Source: Bacteroidota bacterium
GTDB lineage: Bacteria > Bacteroidota > Bacteroidia > Chitinophagales > Chitinophagaceae
Assembly (NCBI GenBank): GCA_018267955.1
Contig: JAFDXL010000002.1
Location: 268,873 to 332,872 of the forward strand
Direction: 5' to 3'
Length of the DNA stretch: 64,000 nt
Positions within the stretch are counted from its first letter, which is position 1, and each line of letters begins with the position of its first letter. Both the position numbers and the translations under genes were made by a program. The notes beneath the pieces are model-generated. The model ran no database searches. It saw only the letters and a list, made by a program, of their open reading frames with translations, and was not told the origin of the DNA. This document shows, in pieces, positions 38,281 through 48,521 of the stretch.

Positions 38281-38910
38281 TTATTTTCCTACCACCACCT
38301 TTGCGTGGCGAATCAATTTATCATTCAGGTAATAGCCCGGTTCTATCTCATCTATCACCTTGCCTGCCATTGCTTCATTAGGCGCGGGTATTTCAGTGAT
38401 GGCTTCGTGCAGATCAGCATCAAAATCATGATTAATACTTTCCATTTTCTTCAGGCCTTTACTTTGCAGCACATGGTGCAGCTTATTGAAAACCAATGAA
38501 ATGCCTTCTTTGATGATCTTAACATCATCGGTGCTTTCCAGTTGTTTCATTGCCCGGTCACTATCATCCAATACTTCCAGCAACGATTTTATGACATCTT
38601 TTGATGCCGTTTGCTTCAATTCCAGGCTTTCTTTGGCATTCCTTCTTCTAAAGTTTTCAAACTCGGCTACGAGACGGAGGTATTTATCCTTAGCTTCTGC
38701 CAGTTCTGTTGATAATTTATCCAATTCAGAATCTTCACCAATCTCATCATCCAGGTGCTGCATGCCGCTAACGCTATCATCCACGTTCAGGCTAGCTGCC
38801 AGCAATTCTTCGTTATCTGCATCATGCGACAGGTTGTCTGTATTTTCATTCATATCATTCTCTTTTTCAAAGGCTTGGTCTGTCATTGGCTTCTTTTTTT
38901 TAAAAAACAT
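38281..38910 (-). CDS. grpE: Nucleotide exchange factor GrpE
   Basis: Cytosolic exchange factor for DnaK. 209 residues; an acidic, disordered N-terminus, then a long helical coiled coil (LSTELAEAKDKYLRLVAEFE, then NFRRRNAKESLELK) and the C-terminal domain ending in VIDEIEPGYYLNDKLIRHAK, the standard GrpE signature. The true start may be Met at residue 1, 9 or 20; the basic run FFKKKK makes the first less certain. Forms an operon with dnaJ. No CIRCE element was noticed. Confidence 0.95.
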   Translation of the reverse strand: MFFKKKKPMTDQAFEKENDMNENTDNLSHDADNEELLAASLNVDDSVSGMQHLDDEIGEDSELDKLSTELAEAKDKYLRLVAEFENFRRRNAKESLELKQTASKDVIKSLLEVLDDSDRAMKQLESTDDVKIIKEGISLVFNKLHHVLQSKGLKKMESINHDFDADLHEAITEIPAPNEAMAGKVIDEIEPGYYLNDKLIRHAKVVVGK

Positions 38911-39045
38911 TGCGCAAAAATAAGGTCAATAATTTTGCCACAGTTAAATATGGGACAAAATGTCCTGTTTGCCCGAAAATATTGACAATTTATTATCGTT
39001 TGCCGGTTGCTCAATTCGCTATCTTCACATAAAGCCGCTTCAAAT

Positions 39046-39777
39046 ATGAAAAATTATCTCTCTGCGCTTTTTATATCTATCGCCGTTATTACAGGTGCAG
39101 TACTTATCAATAAGGCGTATACGTATAAGTTTCGCACTAAAAATACAGTTAGCGTCCTTGGCAGCTCTGAATATAATTTCACTTCTGACCTCGTGGTATG
39201 GTCTGCAAACTATACCCGGACCTCGATGGAAATTAAAGATGCATATGCCAGCCTGAAAAATGATGAACAGGCAGTGCGCGATTACCTGGGCAAGCAAGGT
39301 ATTGCCGCCGGTGAAATCATATTTTCTTCTGTATCAATAGATAAGCAATACACCGAAAATTATGATCAAAATGGCAGGCAGATAGGACGGACTTTTACAG
39401 GCTATCAATTGCTGCAAACCGTAAAGGTGGAATCTAAGAATATCGGGAAGGTAGAAAGGGTTTCCCGGGAAATAACCGAACTCTTGCAATCGGGCGTTGA
39501 GCTCAGCTCCCAGGAGCCACAATATTATTATACCAAACTATCCAGCCTGAAGGTGAACCTTTTGGCAAAAGCGTCTACGGATGCATATAACAGGGCCAGC
39601 ACAATAGCCGCTAACGCTCATAGCAAATTAGGCGGGCTCAGAAAAGCATCAATGGGAGTTTTCCAGATCACAGGGCAATACAGCGATGAGAATTACACGT
39701 ACGGGGGCACATTGAATATCTCTGACAAAAACAAAACTGCCAGGATCACTGTGAGGCTGGAGTATGAACTAGAATAG
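39046..39777 (+). CDS. SIMPL-domain (DUF541) protein, exported or membrane-anchored
   Basis: 243 residues from the ATG at 39046 (MKNYLSALFISIAVITGAVL), a start favoured over 39007 because it gives a clean signal anchor. The body has the SIMPL-domain pattern: VLGSSEYNFTSDLVVWSANY near the start, SVSIDKQYTENYDQNG, TGYQLLQTVKVES, and the C-terminal ARITVRLEYELE. The family is periplasmic or outer-membrane associated with an unclear role. The gene is convergent with the GNAT gene, sharing an end with no gap (39777/39778), and starts after 136 bp of intergenic sequence downstream of grpE's start. Confidence 0.86.
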   Translation: MKNYLSALFISIAVITGAVLINKAYTYKFRTKNTVSVLGSSEYNFTSDLVVWSANYTRTSMEIKDAYASLKNDEQAVRDYLGKQGIAAGEIIFSSVSIDKQYTENYDQNGRQIGRTFTGYQLLQTVKVESKNIGKVERVSREITELLQSGVELSSQEPQYYYTKLSSLKVNLLAKASTDAYNRASTIAANAHSKLGGLRKASMGVFQITGQYSDENYTYGGTLNISDKNKTARITVRLEYELE

Positions 39778-40350
39778 CTATCGAGACAGAAACAACCCCA
39801 TGGTCAGCAGATCGGCATAGCTGCCATTGGGCTGCTTTATAGCTTGTATTTCCCTCCCTTCTGTTGCAAATCCCTGGTCTTCGTATAGCGCAATAGCATT
39901 TGCATTGGTACTGAATACCTTCAATAGTAATTTTTCGATTAGCACAACATCTGTAGCCCATATTATCAAGGCATCCATCATAGCCCGCCCGATACCTATG
40001 CCTCGATAATTTGGATGGATACTGATGCCCAATTCACCCGTGTGGCTCATTTTAACTTTAGGATGGCAGCTGAAATTCAAGAATCCGACGATTTGATTAT
40101 CGTGTTCAGCAATTAAAAGTAATGAAGTAGCCTGTTGTTTGTATGTGGTGATAAATTGCCTTTCTGCATCGGGCGTCAGGTGGAACTCGCCAGGTGTTGT
40201 CAATACAGAATCCGTGGTCGTAAATATCATTCTCGCGAAATCCAGGATATTTTCTGCATCTGTGACTTCTGCTTCGCGAATGCGAATATTTTTGCCGTCT
40301 CTTGCGTTAAAATAGAAGGGCTTTACCTTATCAGTTCTTTGAGCTTCCAT
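39778..40350 (-). CDS. GNAT-family N-acetyltransferase, 190 aa
   Basis: Acyl-CoA-dependent acetyltransferase of unknown substrate. Motif A is GELGISIHPNYRGIGIGRAM (the R/Q-x2-G-x-G/A loop), preceded by strands with VGFLNFSCHPK and followed by LLKVFSTNANAIALYEDQGF, the usual C-terminal GNAT block. The domain proper starts at NIRIREAEVTDAENIL, about residue 20. Its start overlaps the end of the upstream FemAB-like gene by 28 nt, so the two are probably cotranscribed. Cytosolic. Confidence 0.9.
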   Translation of the reverse strand: MEAQRTDKVKPFYFNARDGKNIRIREAEVTDAENILDFARMIFTTTDSVLTTPGEFHLTPDAERQFITTYKQQATSLLLIAEHDNQIVGFLNFSCHPKVKMSHTGELGISIHPNYRGIGIGRAMMDALIIWATDVVLIEKLLLKVFSTNANAIALYEDQGFATEGREIQAIKQPNGSYADLLTMGLFLSR

Positions 40351-41261
40351 ACCAGCGACTTGTTCTTTTTCAGTACCAGGTACAATTCCCGGTTGCCTCC
40401 AAAGTTGCGGAAAAATTTCTCTACCCCTACATCCATGCTGCCCTCCATATCAAAGTATTGGTTGCCCCGTTTCTTAGCCTCTAAGATTGAATGCCATAAA
40501 AGCGCAGGCATTGCGCGGTATGTATCCCCGTTAGGCTTTTGCGCTCCCATAAAGTAGTAGCTGCGCCCGGCATCCCATACATTCCACAAAATGGCAGCTA
40601 TATCATCTTCCTTTTTAGCCACCCACAAGGCACTGCAGTTATGGGTGTTACATTCCCGGTGCAGCCGTTCTATATCAGTTAGCGAATATGCCTGTAGTAC
40701 ATCCTTTCGTTCCAGCGTGTGCTGCTGATACTTAAAAAGCGTATGGATAGCGGCAGGATCATTCACTATCGTGAACTCTTTTTTAGCAGCTTTAATGTTC
40801 CGGCGCAGACTTTCTTTCAGGTTAGAAAAAAGCTGCGCTTCCGATTGCTGCAGATCTATCAAAAACGTTTGCTGAACAGTCGCATTTAGTCCGGCATTCT
40901 TAAATAATCCTGCCTGTTTCAAACCCGGCTGCATCGAGAGATGCCAGACTTTTGCCTCCGGCAACTGCTTCATCATTGCAGCTATCGATTCATACTCAAA
41001 GCCATCCCTGTTTACCGGTTTCAGATCTGCAGGGAAGAACACGTGAGGACCAGCATAAGGTGTCAATTTCGGTGTACGCAACAGTTTTACACCCATGCGC
41101 TGCTGCAGATCATAAGGCCATATACCCGATACAGTATCTCCATTTTGGGCAATAGCTGCATCCCAGTTCTCGCAAACAGCATCCAGCCACCAGTCCTGCA
41201 AAAACAGTGGTACATCACCTCTATCGCGACAAATATTACGGTATTGATCTTTATTGTTCAA
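40323..41261 (-). CDS. GNAT/FemAB-like acyltransferase, about 312 aa
   Basis: Protein with the double-GNAT FemAB-like pattern (SLRRNIKAAKKEF and ALWVAKKEDDIAAILWNVWD, then RAMPALLWHSILEAKKRG and DMEGSMDVGVEKFFRNFGG). Related proteins transfer amino acids or acyl groups to peptidoglycan or other acceptors; no function can be assigned. The open frame extends to ATG 41345, but those 28 residues overlap the upstream permease gene and are Cys-rich readthrough, so I start at the TTG (41261-41259), right after the permease stop. No ATG occurs until about residue 60 of this version, so the TTG start is an inference. Followed by the GNAT gene with a 28-nt overlap. Confidence 0.72.
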   Translation of the reverse strand: MNNKDQYRNICRDRGDVPLFLQDWWLDAVCENWDAAIAQNGDTVSGIWPYDLQQRMGVKLLRTPKLTPYAGPHVFFPADLKPVNRDGFEYESIAAMMKQLPEAKVWHLSMQPGLKQAGLFKNAGLNATVQQTFLIDLQQSEAQLFSNLKESLRRNIKAAKKEFTIVNDPAAIHTLFKYQQHTLERKDVLQAYSLTDIERLHRECNTHNCSALWVAKKEDDIAAILWNVWDAGRSYYFMGAQKPNGDTYRAMPALLWHSILEAKKRGNQYFDMEGSMDVGVEKFFRNFGGNRELYLVLKKNKSLVWKLKELIR

Positions 41262-41262
41262 G

Positions 41263-42492
41263 CTATTTGAATTGCAGCACTCGTGCAGGCTGTATGCGAC
41301 GAATATACAACGATGGCAGCCACATGCAAAGTATGCACAGTACAATGGTAGCCAGGTTTACTATCAGCGGCTGCCACCAGTGAAGTTTTATGGGTACATA
41401 TTTCAATGAATACGAAGCTTCGGACAGCTTCATAAACCCTGTAGTTTTTTGTAACCAACACAAACCAAATGCCAGCAGGTCGCCTATCACTACACCTGCC
41501 ACCGCGATAAGGCCCGCATGATACAGGAATATCTTCTGCATACTGCGCATGGTCATTCCCTGCGCCTTTAAAATACCTACCATACGTACCTGTTCTACAA
41601 TCAATATCAGCAATACTACAGCCAGGTTAATGATGGCTACTATAGCCATAATACTGATGAACACATTAGTTGTCACATCCTGCAGGTTCAGCCAGTCAAA
41701 CAGGTTGGGGAATATATCCATCATAGTATAGGTAGTGAGTGGAGGCTGCAGGTAATTATCAAATATTTGCCAGGAAAGGGTGTCAGCAAGTTTTTCGTTA
41801 TCGATGCTTATCTGGTAACCGTTTATTTGATTGGGCTGCCAATTATTGATGCGCTGCAGCAGGCGGAGGTCGCACAAGGCATAGGCTTTGTCTACTTCCT
41901 CCATGCCGGTATGATAAATACCTGCCACTTTCACTTTCCTGATGCGTGGCAATGTACTGCTCGACTCGACGAAATAAATTTTCAGGTCATCCTCGGGTTT
42001 TACCTCCAGCCTTTGAGCGGTTACTTCCGACAGGATTATTTCTTTGGCATAATCGGAATCATCAAAGTTGATCTGTCGCCCGGTAAAATCAATACCCGCC
42101 GGCAGGTGATAGTCTTTAGTCACACCTTTCAATGCTATTCCTTCAATTGCCTGCCTAGAGTTAATAATAGCAGGCTTTACCGCAAACGGGGTGAGCGATA
42201 CCACATGCGGTGTATGTAGTATTTTTTGCTCCATCACCAGGTCGCGATTGGTGGGATCGGAGGTAATGATGCTATTATTGTTCATCGTGCGGGGCTCAAT
42301 ATGAATATGTCCCCAAAAACTGAACAGTTTCTCCCTTACCTCGTATTTAAACCCGGTGACAAAAGCCACTGCCATGATCATTGTCATGACACTAATAGCG
42401 GTAGATGCTATTGCCAGCCGTATAATAAACGAAGAGAATGCTCCTTTCTGGCGGAGCAAATATCTGCGTGCTATAAAAAATGGGAGGTTCAA
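41263..42492 (-). CDS. LolC/E-like ABC transporter permease (FtsX/MacB superfamily)
   Basis: Inner-membrane permease of 409 residues, probably part of a lipoprotein-release or related export ABC transporter. One N-terminal membrane helix (LAIASTAISVMTMIMAVAFV), a large periplasmic domain (about 50-270), then three C-terminal helices (VFISIMAIVAIINLAVVLLI, AGLIAVAGVVIGDLLAFGLC and WWQPLIVNLATIVLCILCMW), the 1+3 FtsX layout. Close to LolC/LolE by N-terminus MNLPFFIARRYLLRQKG. No ATPase gene is adjacent. The 3' neighbour is the FemAB-like gene. Confidence 0.9.
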   Translation of the reverse strand: MNLPFFIARRYLLRQKGAFSSFIIRLAIASTAISVMTMIMAVAFVTGFKYEVREKLFSFWGHIHIEPRTMNNNSIITSDPTNRDLVMEQKILHTPHVVSLTPFAVKPAIINSRQAIEGIALKGVTKDYHLPAGIDFTGRQINFDDSDYAKEIILSEVTAQRLEVKPEDDLKIYFVESSSTLPRIRKVKVAGIYHTGMEEVDKAYALCDLRLLQRINNWQPNQINGYQISIDNEKLADTLSWQIFDNYLQPPLTTYTMMDIFPNLFDWLNLQDVTTNVFISIMAIVAIINLAVVLLILIVEQVRMVGILKAQGMTMRSMQKIFLYHAGLIAVAGVVIGDLLAFGLCWLQKTTGFMKLSEASYSLKYVPIKLHWWQPLIVNLATIVLCILCMWLPSLYIRRIQPARVLQFK

Positions 42493-42550
42493 GATGCATC
42501 AAATGTAAAAAGGAAATGGTAAAAAGCGGTTGAAGACTTTCATAAAATAA

Positions 42551-42577
42551 TTAAGGGCTGTCTTTGACAGCCCTTAA
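42551..42577 (-). terminator. Terminator after atpC
   Basis: Inverted repeat TTAAGGGCTGTC (42551-42562) / GACAGCCCTTAA (42566-42577), loop TTT, 24 nt beyond the atpC stop codon on the minus strand. Confidence 0.8.
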
Positions 42578-42600
42578 AATATCAAACAAACTAAAAACTA

Positions 42601-42855
42601 CTAATCCAGTGCTACTGCGCTTTCTATCAGCACACTTGCTTTGTTATCCAGCACCTCTACGAAGCCGCCGGATATCTCGTACATTTCAGCAGTGTTTTTG
42701 TCTTTAATGATCTTCATTTTACCCTTACCAAGAGTAGCGATCATTGGAGCGTGGTTCTCCAGTATCTCGAAAGAACCTTCGATGCCCGGCAATTGAATGC
42801 CGTAAACATTGCCATTATAAACCTTATGCTCCGGTGTTAATATATCTAATTGCAT
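42601..42855 (-). CDS. atpC: F-type ATP synthase subunit epsilon (short form)
   Basis: Central-stalk subunit of F1. 84 residues starting MQLDILTPEHKVYNGNVYGI, with LPGIEGSFEILENHAPMIAT typical of the N-terminal beta-sandwich. The C-terminal helical domain of longer epsilon subunits (about 130-140 residues) is missing, a form common in Bacteroidota. It follows atpD by 46 nt and closes the two-gene unit. Confidence 0.95.
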   Translation of the reverse strand: MQLDILTPEHKVYNGNVYGIQLPGIEGSFEILENHAPMIATLGKGKMKIIKDKNTAEMYEISGGFVEVLDNKASVLIESAVALD

Positions 42856-42901
42856 ATTGCAAATTCAAAAGTCAAAATTCAAAACCAGTCAACAGATCAA
42901 C

Positions 42902-44416
<1,515 letters not shown>

Positions 44417-44569
44417 TTATATAAAAAGAATAAGTTCCTAATGTTATATTATCGGGAAAGCACATACCCTCCCAAATTTTGCGCAAAGGTAAGGTTCCCT
44501 AACCAAAAAGCAAAAGGAAAGATTGTAATAGAAGCGTTTGTTTTAAAAAAAAGTTTATATAGCGAAATA

Positions 44570-45586
44570 TTATAACTGGTCGAGCGGTATAGGCCACTCG
44601 AAGCTGGCCTTCACAGGACGGTTGCCGTTAGTAGCCGGTTTAAATTTGCTGATATTGCTAAATATATCTGCCACCATTCTATCCACCTGAGGATAAACCT
44701 TATGAACAACTTCTATATTTGTCATTTTGCCTTTATCATCTACATATACTTTTAACACTATATACGTGCCTTTCTTGAATTTGAAATTGGCGTCTACTGT
44801 TCCTGCACCTATTCCACCCGTATTTTGATCTATTTTATAATTAGATTCTTTAATGTCTGAATATCTCTGAATAAATCTATTGTTGATTGTTTCACTTTTT
44901 TCAACAGGTTGTGCAGGTTGGTCTTCGCAGGTACCTGTATACAGCGTGCCATTCTTATCATAGCACATGCGACCTACCCTGCTGCCATTATCATAGAGAT
45001 CCTGGCAACTTACCACACCTTCATGGGTATAAAACGTCCAGATACTATCTCTTTTAAAGCCTTCCCTGGTAATACCGTGGCTGCTGAGCTTGCCATCATC
45101 AAAATATTCAGTTTCATCTCCGACACCATAGCCCGCTTCATCATACACACCTTTAAAGATTACATTCCCGTTATCATCCCACTTGATGCGGGTTTTATAG
45201 GGTATTCCGTGCTTGTATAAACCTGAATCTATCAATCTGCCATCGGCATTATACTCCTTTACCATACCCTCTGTTTTATCATCCAGGTAGCGCACTTTCT
45301 TCTGAAGTTGGCCATTCGGATGAAAATAGTAGGTCATGCCTTGCTTTACCTGCAGACTGTCATCAGAATAAGTTACCTCTTTTTGCAATATATTTTGTTG
45401 TATATAATAGTCGCGGGTGTGCCACCAGTTACCATCTTTATATTTGATACGATAGTAATGGCTTACATCTTTATCACATTTCTTCCACCAATAATCATAA
45501 AAAGTAATGGTAGTATCACCCTGCGCGCGAGCAGCTGTGTAGGTTAGCGAAAACAACAATGCCAGGATAGTGTACGCGTATTTCAT
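44570..45586 (-). CDS. YwqK/MORN-repeat protein with TonB C-terminal domain, copy 2
   Basis: Exported protein of 338 residues. A signal peptide (MKYAYTILALLFSLTYTAAR, cleaved near AQG) is followed by tandem YwqK/MORN-like repeats with the pattern G-x-x-x-Y-(Y/F)-x-(D/P/E)-(G/N)-x-L (LIDSGLYKHGIPYKTRIKWD, YFDDGKLSSHG). The last 90 residues look like a TonB C-terminal domain (GTYIVLKVYVDDKGKMTNIE ... FKPATNGNRPV). Closely related to the gene at 45606-46565, which it follows by 19 nt; the YKTR/PAKTR-x-KW block and the repeat order match. Role unknown; possibly surface sensing or energy transduction. Confidence 0.88.
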   Translation of the reverse strand: MKYAYTILALLFSLTYTAARAQGDTTITFYDYWWKKCDKDVSHYYRIKYKDGNWWHTRDYYIQQNILQKEVTYSDDSLQVKQGMTYYFHPNGQLQKKVRYLDDKTEGMVKEYNADGRLIDSGLYKHGIPYKTRIKWDDNGNVIFKGVYDEAGYGVGDETEYFDDGKLSSHGITREGFKRDSIWTFYTHEGVVSCQDLYDNGSRVGRMCYDKNGTLYTGTCEDQPAQPVEKSETINNRFIQRYSDIKESNYKIDQNTGGIGAGTVDANFKFKKGTYIVLKVYVDDKGKMTNIEVVHKVYPQVDRMVADIFSNISKFKPATNGNRPVKASFEWPIPLDQL

Positions 45587-45605
45587 TGTATGTGTTTTTA
45601 TGGCT

Positions 45606-46565
45606 TTATTCTAACTTAAATGATACCGGTTGCGTATAATGAACAATAACCTTGCGGTTATGGTATCTGCCGGGTTCCCATTTAGGCATCGAAGATACAA
45701 CTCTGATAGCTTCTTCATCACAGCCCCTACCTAAATGACGGCCTATTGACTTAATATCTGATATTCGCCCGTCTGCATTAATAATGAATTGTATAGTAAC
45801 TGCGCCTTCGATATTGGATTGTATAGCTTCTGATGGATAATGCATATTCTGCCCAAGAAATTGCATGACGTTATATCCCGGTTCCGGCATTTTTTCAGGT
45901 ATACATGGACCGGGTGAGGGTTTACCATCAGGTTCAAAACACTGTGCGCTGACCAGCGAATCTGATTTGTATTGCTCTATGCTGCTGGGTTTACCGCTTT
46001 CATAAAACCAGGTCCAGGTACTATCTTTTAAGTATCCTGCGTTCGTTTTGCCATAACCCATCAGTTTACCATCTCCAAAATATTCCCATTCTTCACCCAC
46101 TCCGGAACCACCCTCATCATAAACGCCTTTGAAAACCATCTGCCCGCTATCGTTCCATTTATACCTTGTTTTAGCCGGGATGCCTTTCCGATAATATGCG
46201 GAGTCTATCAATTTGCCATTTTCACTATACTTTCTGGTGATGCCCACTATTTTATCGTCCAGGTACTGGCAAGTTTCCTGCAACTGCCCATTTTGATAAT
46301 AGGTACTATGCCTGCCTTCCAGGACAGTAAATGTATCTGTCCCCCGTTCCTTATAAAACGAATTGGAGGCAAGGGTAGAAGTAGCAACATAATAATCCAT
46401 TACATGCCACCAGTCCATATCTTTAAAAGCACGGCGATAGTATAGCGCCCATTTAGGATCGCATTTCTTTTTATGAATGTTTATAAAATATTCCAGCGTA
46501 TCGGTTTGGGCAAAGGAGGATTTACTGAATGCGAACAGCATCAGCGGTAGTAGTAGGTATTTCAT
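45606..46565 (-). CDS. YwqK/MORN-repeat protein with TonB C-terminal domain, copy 1
   Basis: Exported protein of 319 residues, signal peptide MKYLLLPLMLFAFSKSSFAQ. The repeat region (about 60-210) has the same layout as the 44570-45586 protein: YYQNGQLQETCQYLDDKIVG, LIDSAYYRKGIPAKTRYKWN and YFGDGKLMGYGKTN. The end NIEGAVTIQFIINADGRISD ... MPKWEPGRYHNRKVIVHY is a typical TonB C-terminal domain. Begins 7 nt after the 318-residue hypothetical gene. The pair arose by tandem duplication. Confidence 0.9.
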   Translation of the reverse strand: MKYLLLPLMLFAFSKSSFAQTDTLEYFINIHKKKCDPKWALYYRRAFKDMDWWHVMDYYVATSTLASNSFYKERGTDTFTVLEGRHSTYYQNGQLQETCQYLDDKIVGITRKYSENGKLIDSAYYRKGIPAKTRYKWNDSGQMVFKGVYDEGGSGVGEEWEYFGDGKLMGYGKTNAGYLKDSTWTWFYESGKPSSIEQYKSDSLVSAQCFEPDGKPSPGPCIPEKMPEPGYNVMQFLGQNMHYPSEAIQSNIEGAVTIQFIINADGRISDIKSIGRHLGRGCDEEAIRVVSSMPKWEPGRYHNRKVIVHYTQPVSFKLE

Positions 46566-46572
46566 AATTCAG

Positions 46573-47529
46573 TTAAGGCTTGTACAATATTGTCACAGTT
46601 GCTTTATCACCACATTTTGGTAAAGCATCAGAATAATATAGGAAACCTTTGTAAAACAGGAACACATACCATTCCTGGTTCCTGGAAAGGCTCAGGTTTT
46701 CTTCATTCAGTTTATCACCTGTGTTGTGGCTAAAGCTGATGGGCATCACAAAAGGAGTCTTATCCTGTGTAGCGCGCTGCAGCAACCAACCCATCATATC
46801 TGCACTCTCTTTTTTGCGTTTGTTGTAATTTTTGATGATACCAGGGGTACTTTCCCTGTAACGATAAATGTCTGCGCCGAGGATATACTCCATACGGTCG
46901 CAGATAAACATTTCCATATCCGGGTCATCCAGCATACGGTTATCAACAATAATGTTATAGTCGCAATTTTGATAGCGCTCGTCTTTTTTCAACTGCAGTA
47001 AAGCCATCATCAGGCTGTTATCAAGCCTTGCCTGCTCTTTGAGGTAAGCCAGGCTGTTCGTTATCGATTCATTTATGATGTAGGCGTAAAGATCATCGCT
47101 CCAGCCTCCACTTCTTGCTTTCAATATCCTCGATGATGCCAGGCCTATTTGCCTGCGGTAATCGTCCTTGCTCACTATATTGTTGCGAAGCGCTTTGGTC
47201 ATATCTACATACTGCTGCAATAATGTAATGAGCGCAGTGTTTCCCGGCATCATACTTTCGCTCTTCAGCAGCTTATCCAGGTTATTAGACACTTCGTTAT
47301 ATTGGTCTCTGCCAAGATATTTATCCAGTCCGCGGGCAAGCGTGTCAAATGCTGATTTTTCTTTGATAAGCTGCTGGTAATGCAAGGCTTCTTTATCCAA
47401 TGAATTATCCCCCGGCACATACCAGTGGCCATTATAATTCATGATCATTTTATTACTGCTTGCCGCTTCCTGCGCAAACAAAGTATGGCCCAATAGGAAG
47501 GTACAGAGGAATAAGCCTGTTCTTTTCAT
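46573..47529 (-). CDS. Exported hypothetical protein, 318 aa
   Basis: Not recognised. A signal peptide (MKRTGLFLCTFLLGHTLFAQ) is followed by a helical region (about 60-170, LDKYLGRDQYNEVSNNLDKL) and a mixed C-terminal half with LLQLKKDERYQNCDYNIIVD and ESTPGIIKNYNKRKKES. The last 60 residues resemble a small beta domain (FVMPISFSHNTGDKLNEEN, EWYVFLFYKGFLYYSDALPK). It starts 84 bp after the start of the divergent lysozyme-like gene and precedes the YwqK-TonB pair by 7 nt, probably one operon. The product is likely periplasmic. Function unknown. Confidence 0.7.
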   Translation of the reverse strand: MKRTGLFLCTFLLGHTLFAQEAASSNKMIMNYNGHWYVPGDNSLDKEALHYQQLIKEKSAFDTLARGLDKYLGRDQYNEVSNNLDKLLKSESMMPGNTALITLLQQYVDMTKALRNNIVSKDDYRRQIGLASSRILKARSGGWSDDLYAYIINESITNSLAYLKEQARLDNSLMMALLQLKKDERYQNCDYNIIVDNRMLDDPDMEMFICDRMEYILGADIYRYRESTPGIIKNYNKRKKESADMMGWLLQRATQDKTPFVMPISFSHNTGDKLNEENLSLSRNQEWYVFLFYKGFLYYSDALPKCGDKATVTILYKP

Positions 47530-47613
47530 CGTAAAAGTTGTTTAACTAAGAGGCCTGAAAATAATATTTATCATCCTATTTTCATATATCTTTCGGATGA
47601 TTTAATACGGTAC

Positions 47614-48510
47614 ATGGCTAACAGACTGTCAAAACGGATTGCAGATATCCAGAAGCAATTAGGTATCCCGGCCAGCGGCGTAGTCGATGCAGCCACCTGC
47701 AGCCATTTAGTCAAACACCTTGGCTTGCCTCCGGATGTGCACGGAGCAATAACGGATATCGCCCATTTACAAAAGGCCTTACACATCGGGCCGGATGGCA
47801 TAGCAGGACCTCAAACTATCACAACATTAGAACGATTACTTGCGGCACAGACACTCAGGATCTCTAAAGATGCTTCCTTAGCTATTCCACGGGATAAAAT
47901 GAGCCTGCTCCTGGATGCAGCAGTGCCCCAAAAAGAAGAATACGAACACAAATTTCAAAGCCCCTATCTATCAGGGGCCGATAGCGGCATCATCATTGGC
48001 ATTGGCTACGATTGCGGCTATGCCACCAGGAAAGACATAAACGATACCTGGGAACCTTATTTGTCATCAGCGGAGTTATCGGCCCTTATCAAAACACATG
48101 GCAAAACAGGCGATGATGCAAAAAATCTATTGCCTGCAGTTATAGGGATAAAGGTCCTTTATCATACCGCCTTGCACGTCTTTTATACCCACACTTTGCC
48201 ATCTTGCGCTGCCGATGTGAAAAATATATTCCCGGGAATCAATACGCTTTTGCCGGATTGCCAGGCGGCGCTATTATCATTAGTATATAACAGGGGGCCG
48301 TTGATCAACGATACAGACAGGCGGAAAGAGATGAAAGAATTGGTTCTTGCTATTGCCGATAAAGATTATACCGGCATTGCGAAGCAGGTAAAAAGTATGC
48401 AAAGGCTTTGGACCAGGGGTTCCAAACAATATAATTTAAGGGAACAGGAAGCATATTTAATAGAAACAGCACGCAGTTACTGGCTCCCCGAAGACATTAT
48501 TATGCTTTAG
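47614..48510 (+). CDS. Pesticin/T4-lysozyme-like protein with peptidoglycan-binding domain
   Basis: 298-residue protein. Residues about 5-90 resemble a peptidoglycan-binding domain (RIADIQKQLGIPASGVVDAA and ALHIGPDGIAGPQTITTLER, two repeats). The rest matches the T4-lysozyme/pesticin catalytic fold: IIIGIGYDCGYATRKDIND, then QAALLSLVYNRGPLIND, and near the end TRGSKQYNLREQEAYLIETA. No signal peptide or membrane helix is visible, so export would need a special route or the protein is cytosolic. It lies alone and divergent from the exported hypothetical gene. No immunity gene is recognisable beside it. Confidence 0.82.
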   Translation: MANRLSKRIADIQKQLGIPASGVVDAATCSHLVKHLGLPPDVHGAITDIAHLQKALHIGPDGIAGPQTITTLERLLAAQTLRISKDASLAIPRDKMSLLLDAAVPQKEEYEHKFQSPYLSGADSGIIIGIGYDCGYATRKDINDTWEPYLSSAELSALIKTHGKTGDDAKNLLPAVIGIKVLYHTALHVFYTHTLPSCAADVKNIFPGINTLLPDCQAALLSLVYNRGPLINDTDRRKEMKELVLAIADKDYTGIAKQVKSMQRLWTRGSKQYNLREQEAYLIETARSYWLPEDIIML

Positions 48511-48521
48511 CAGGTATTTTG

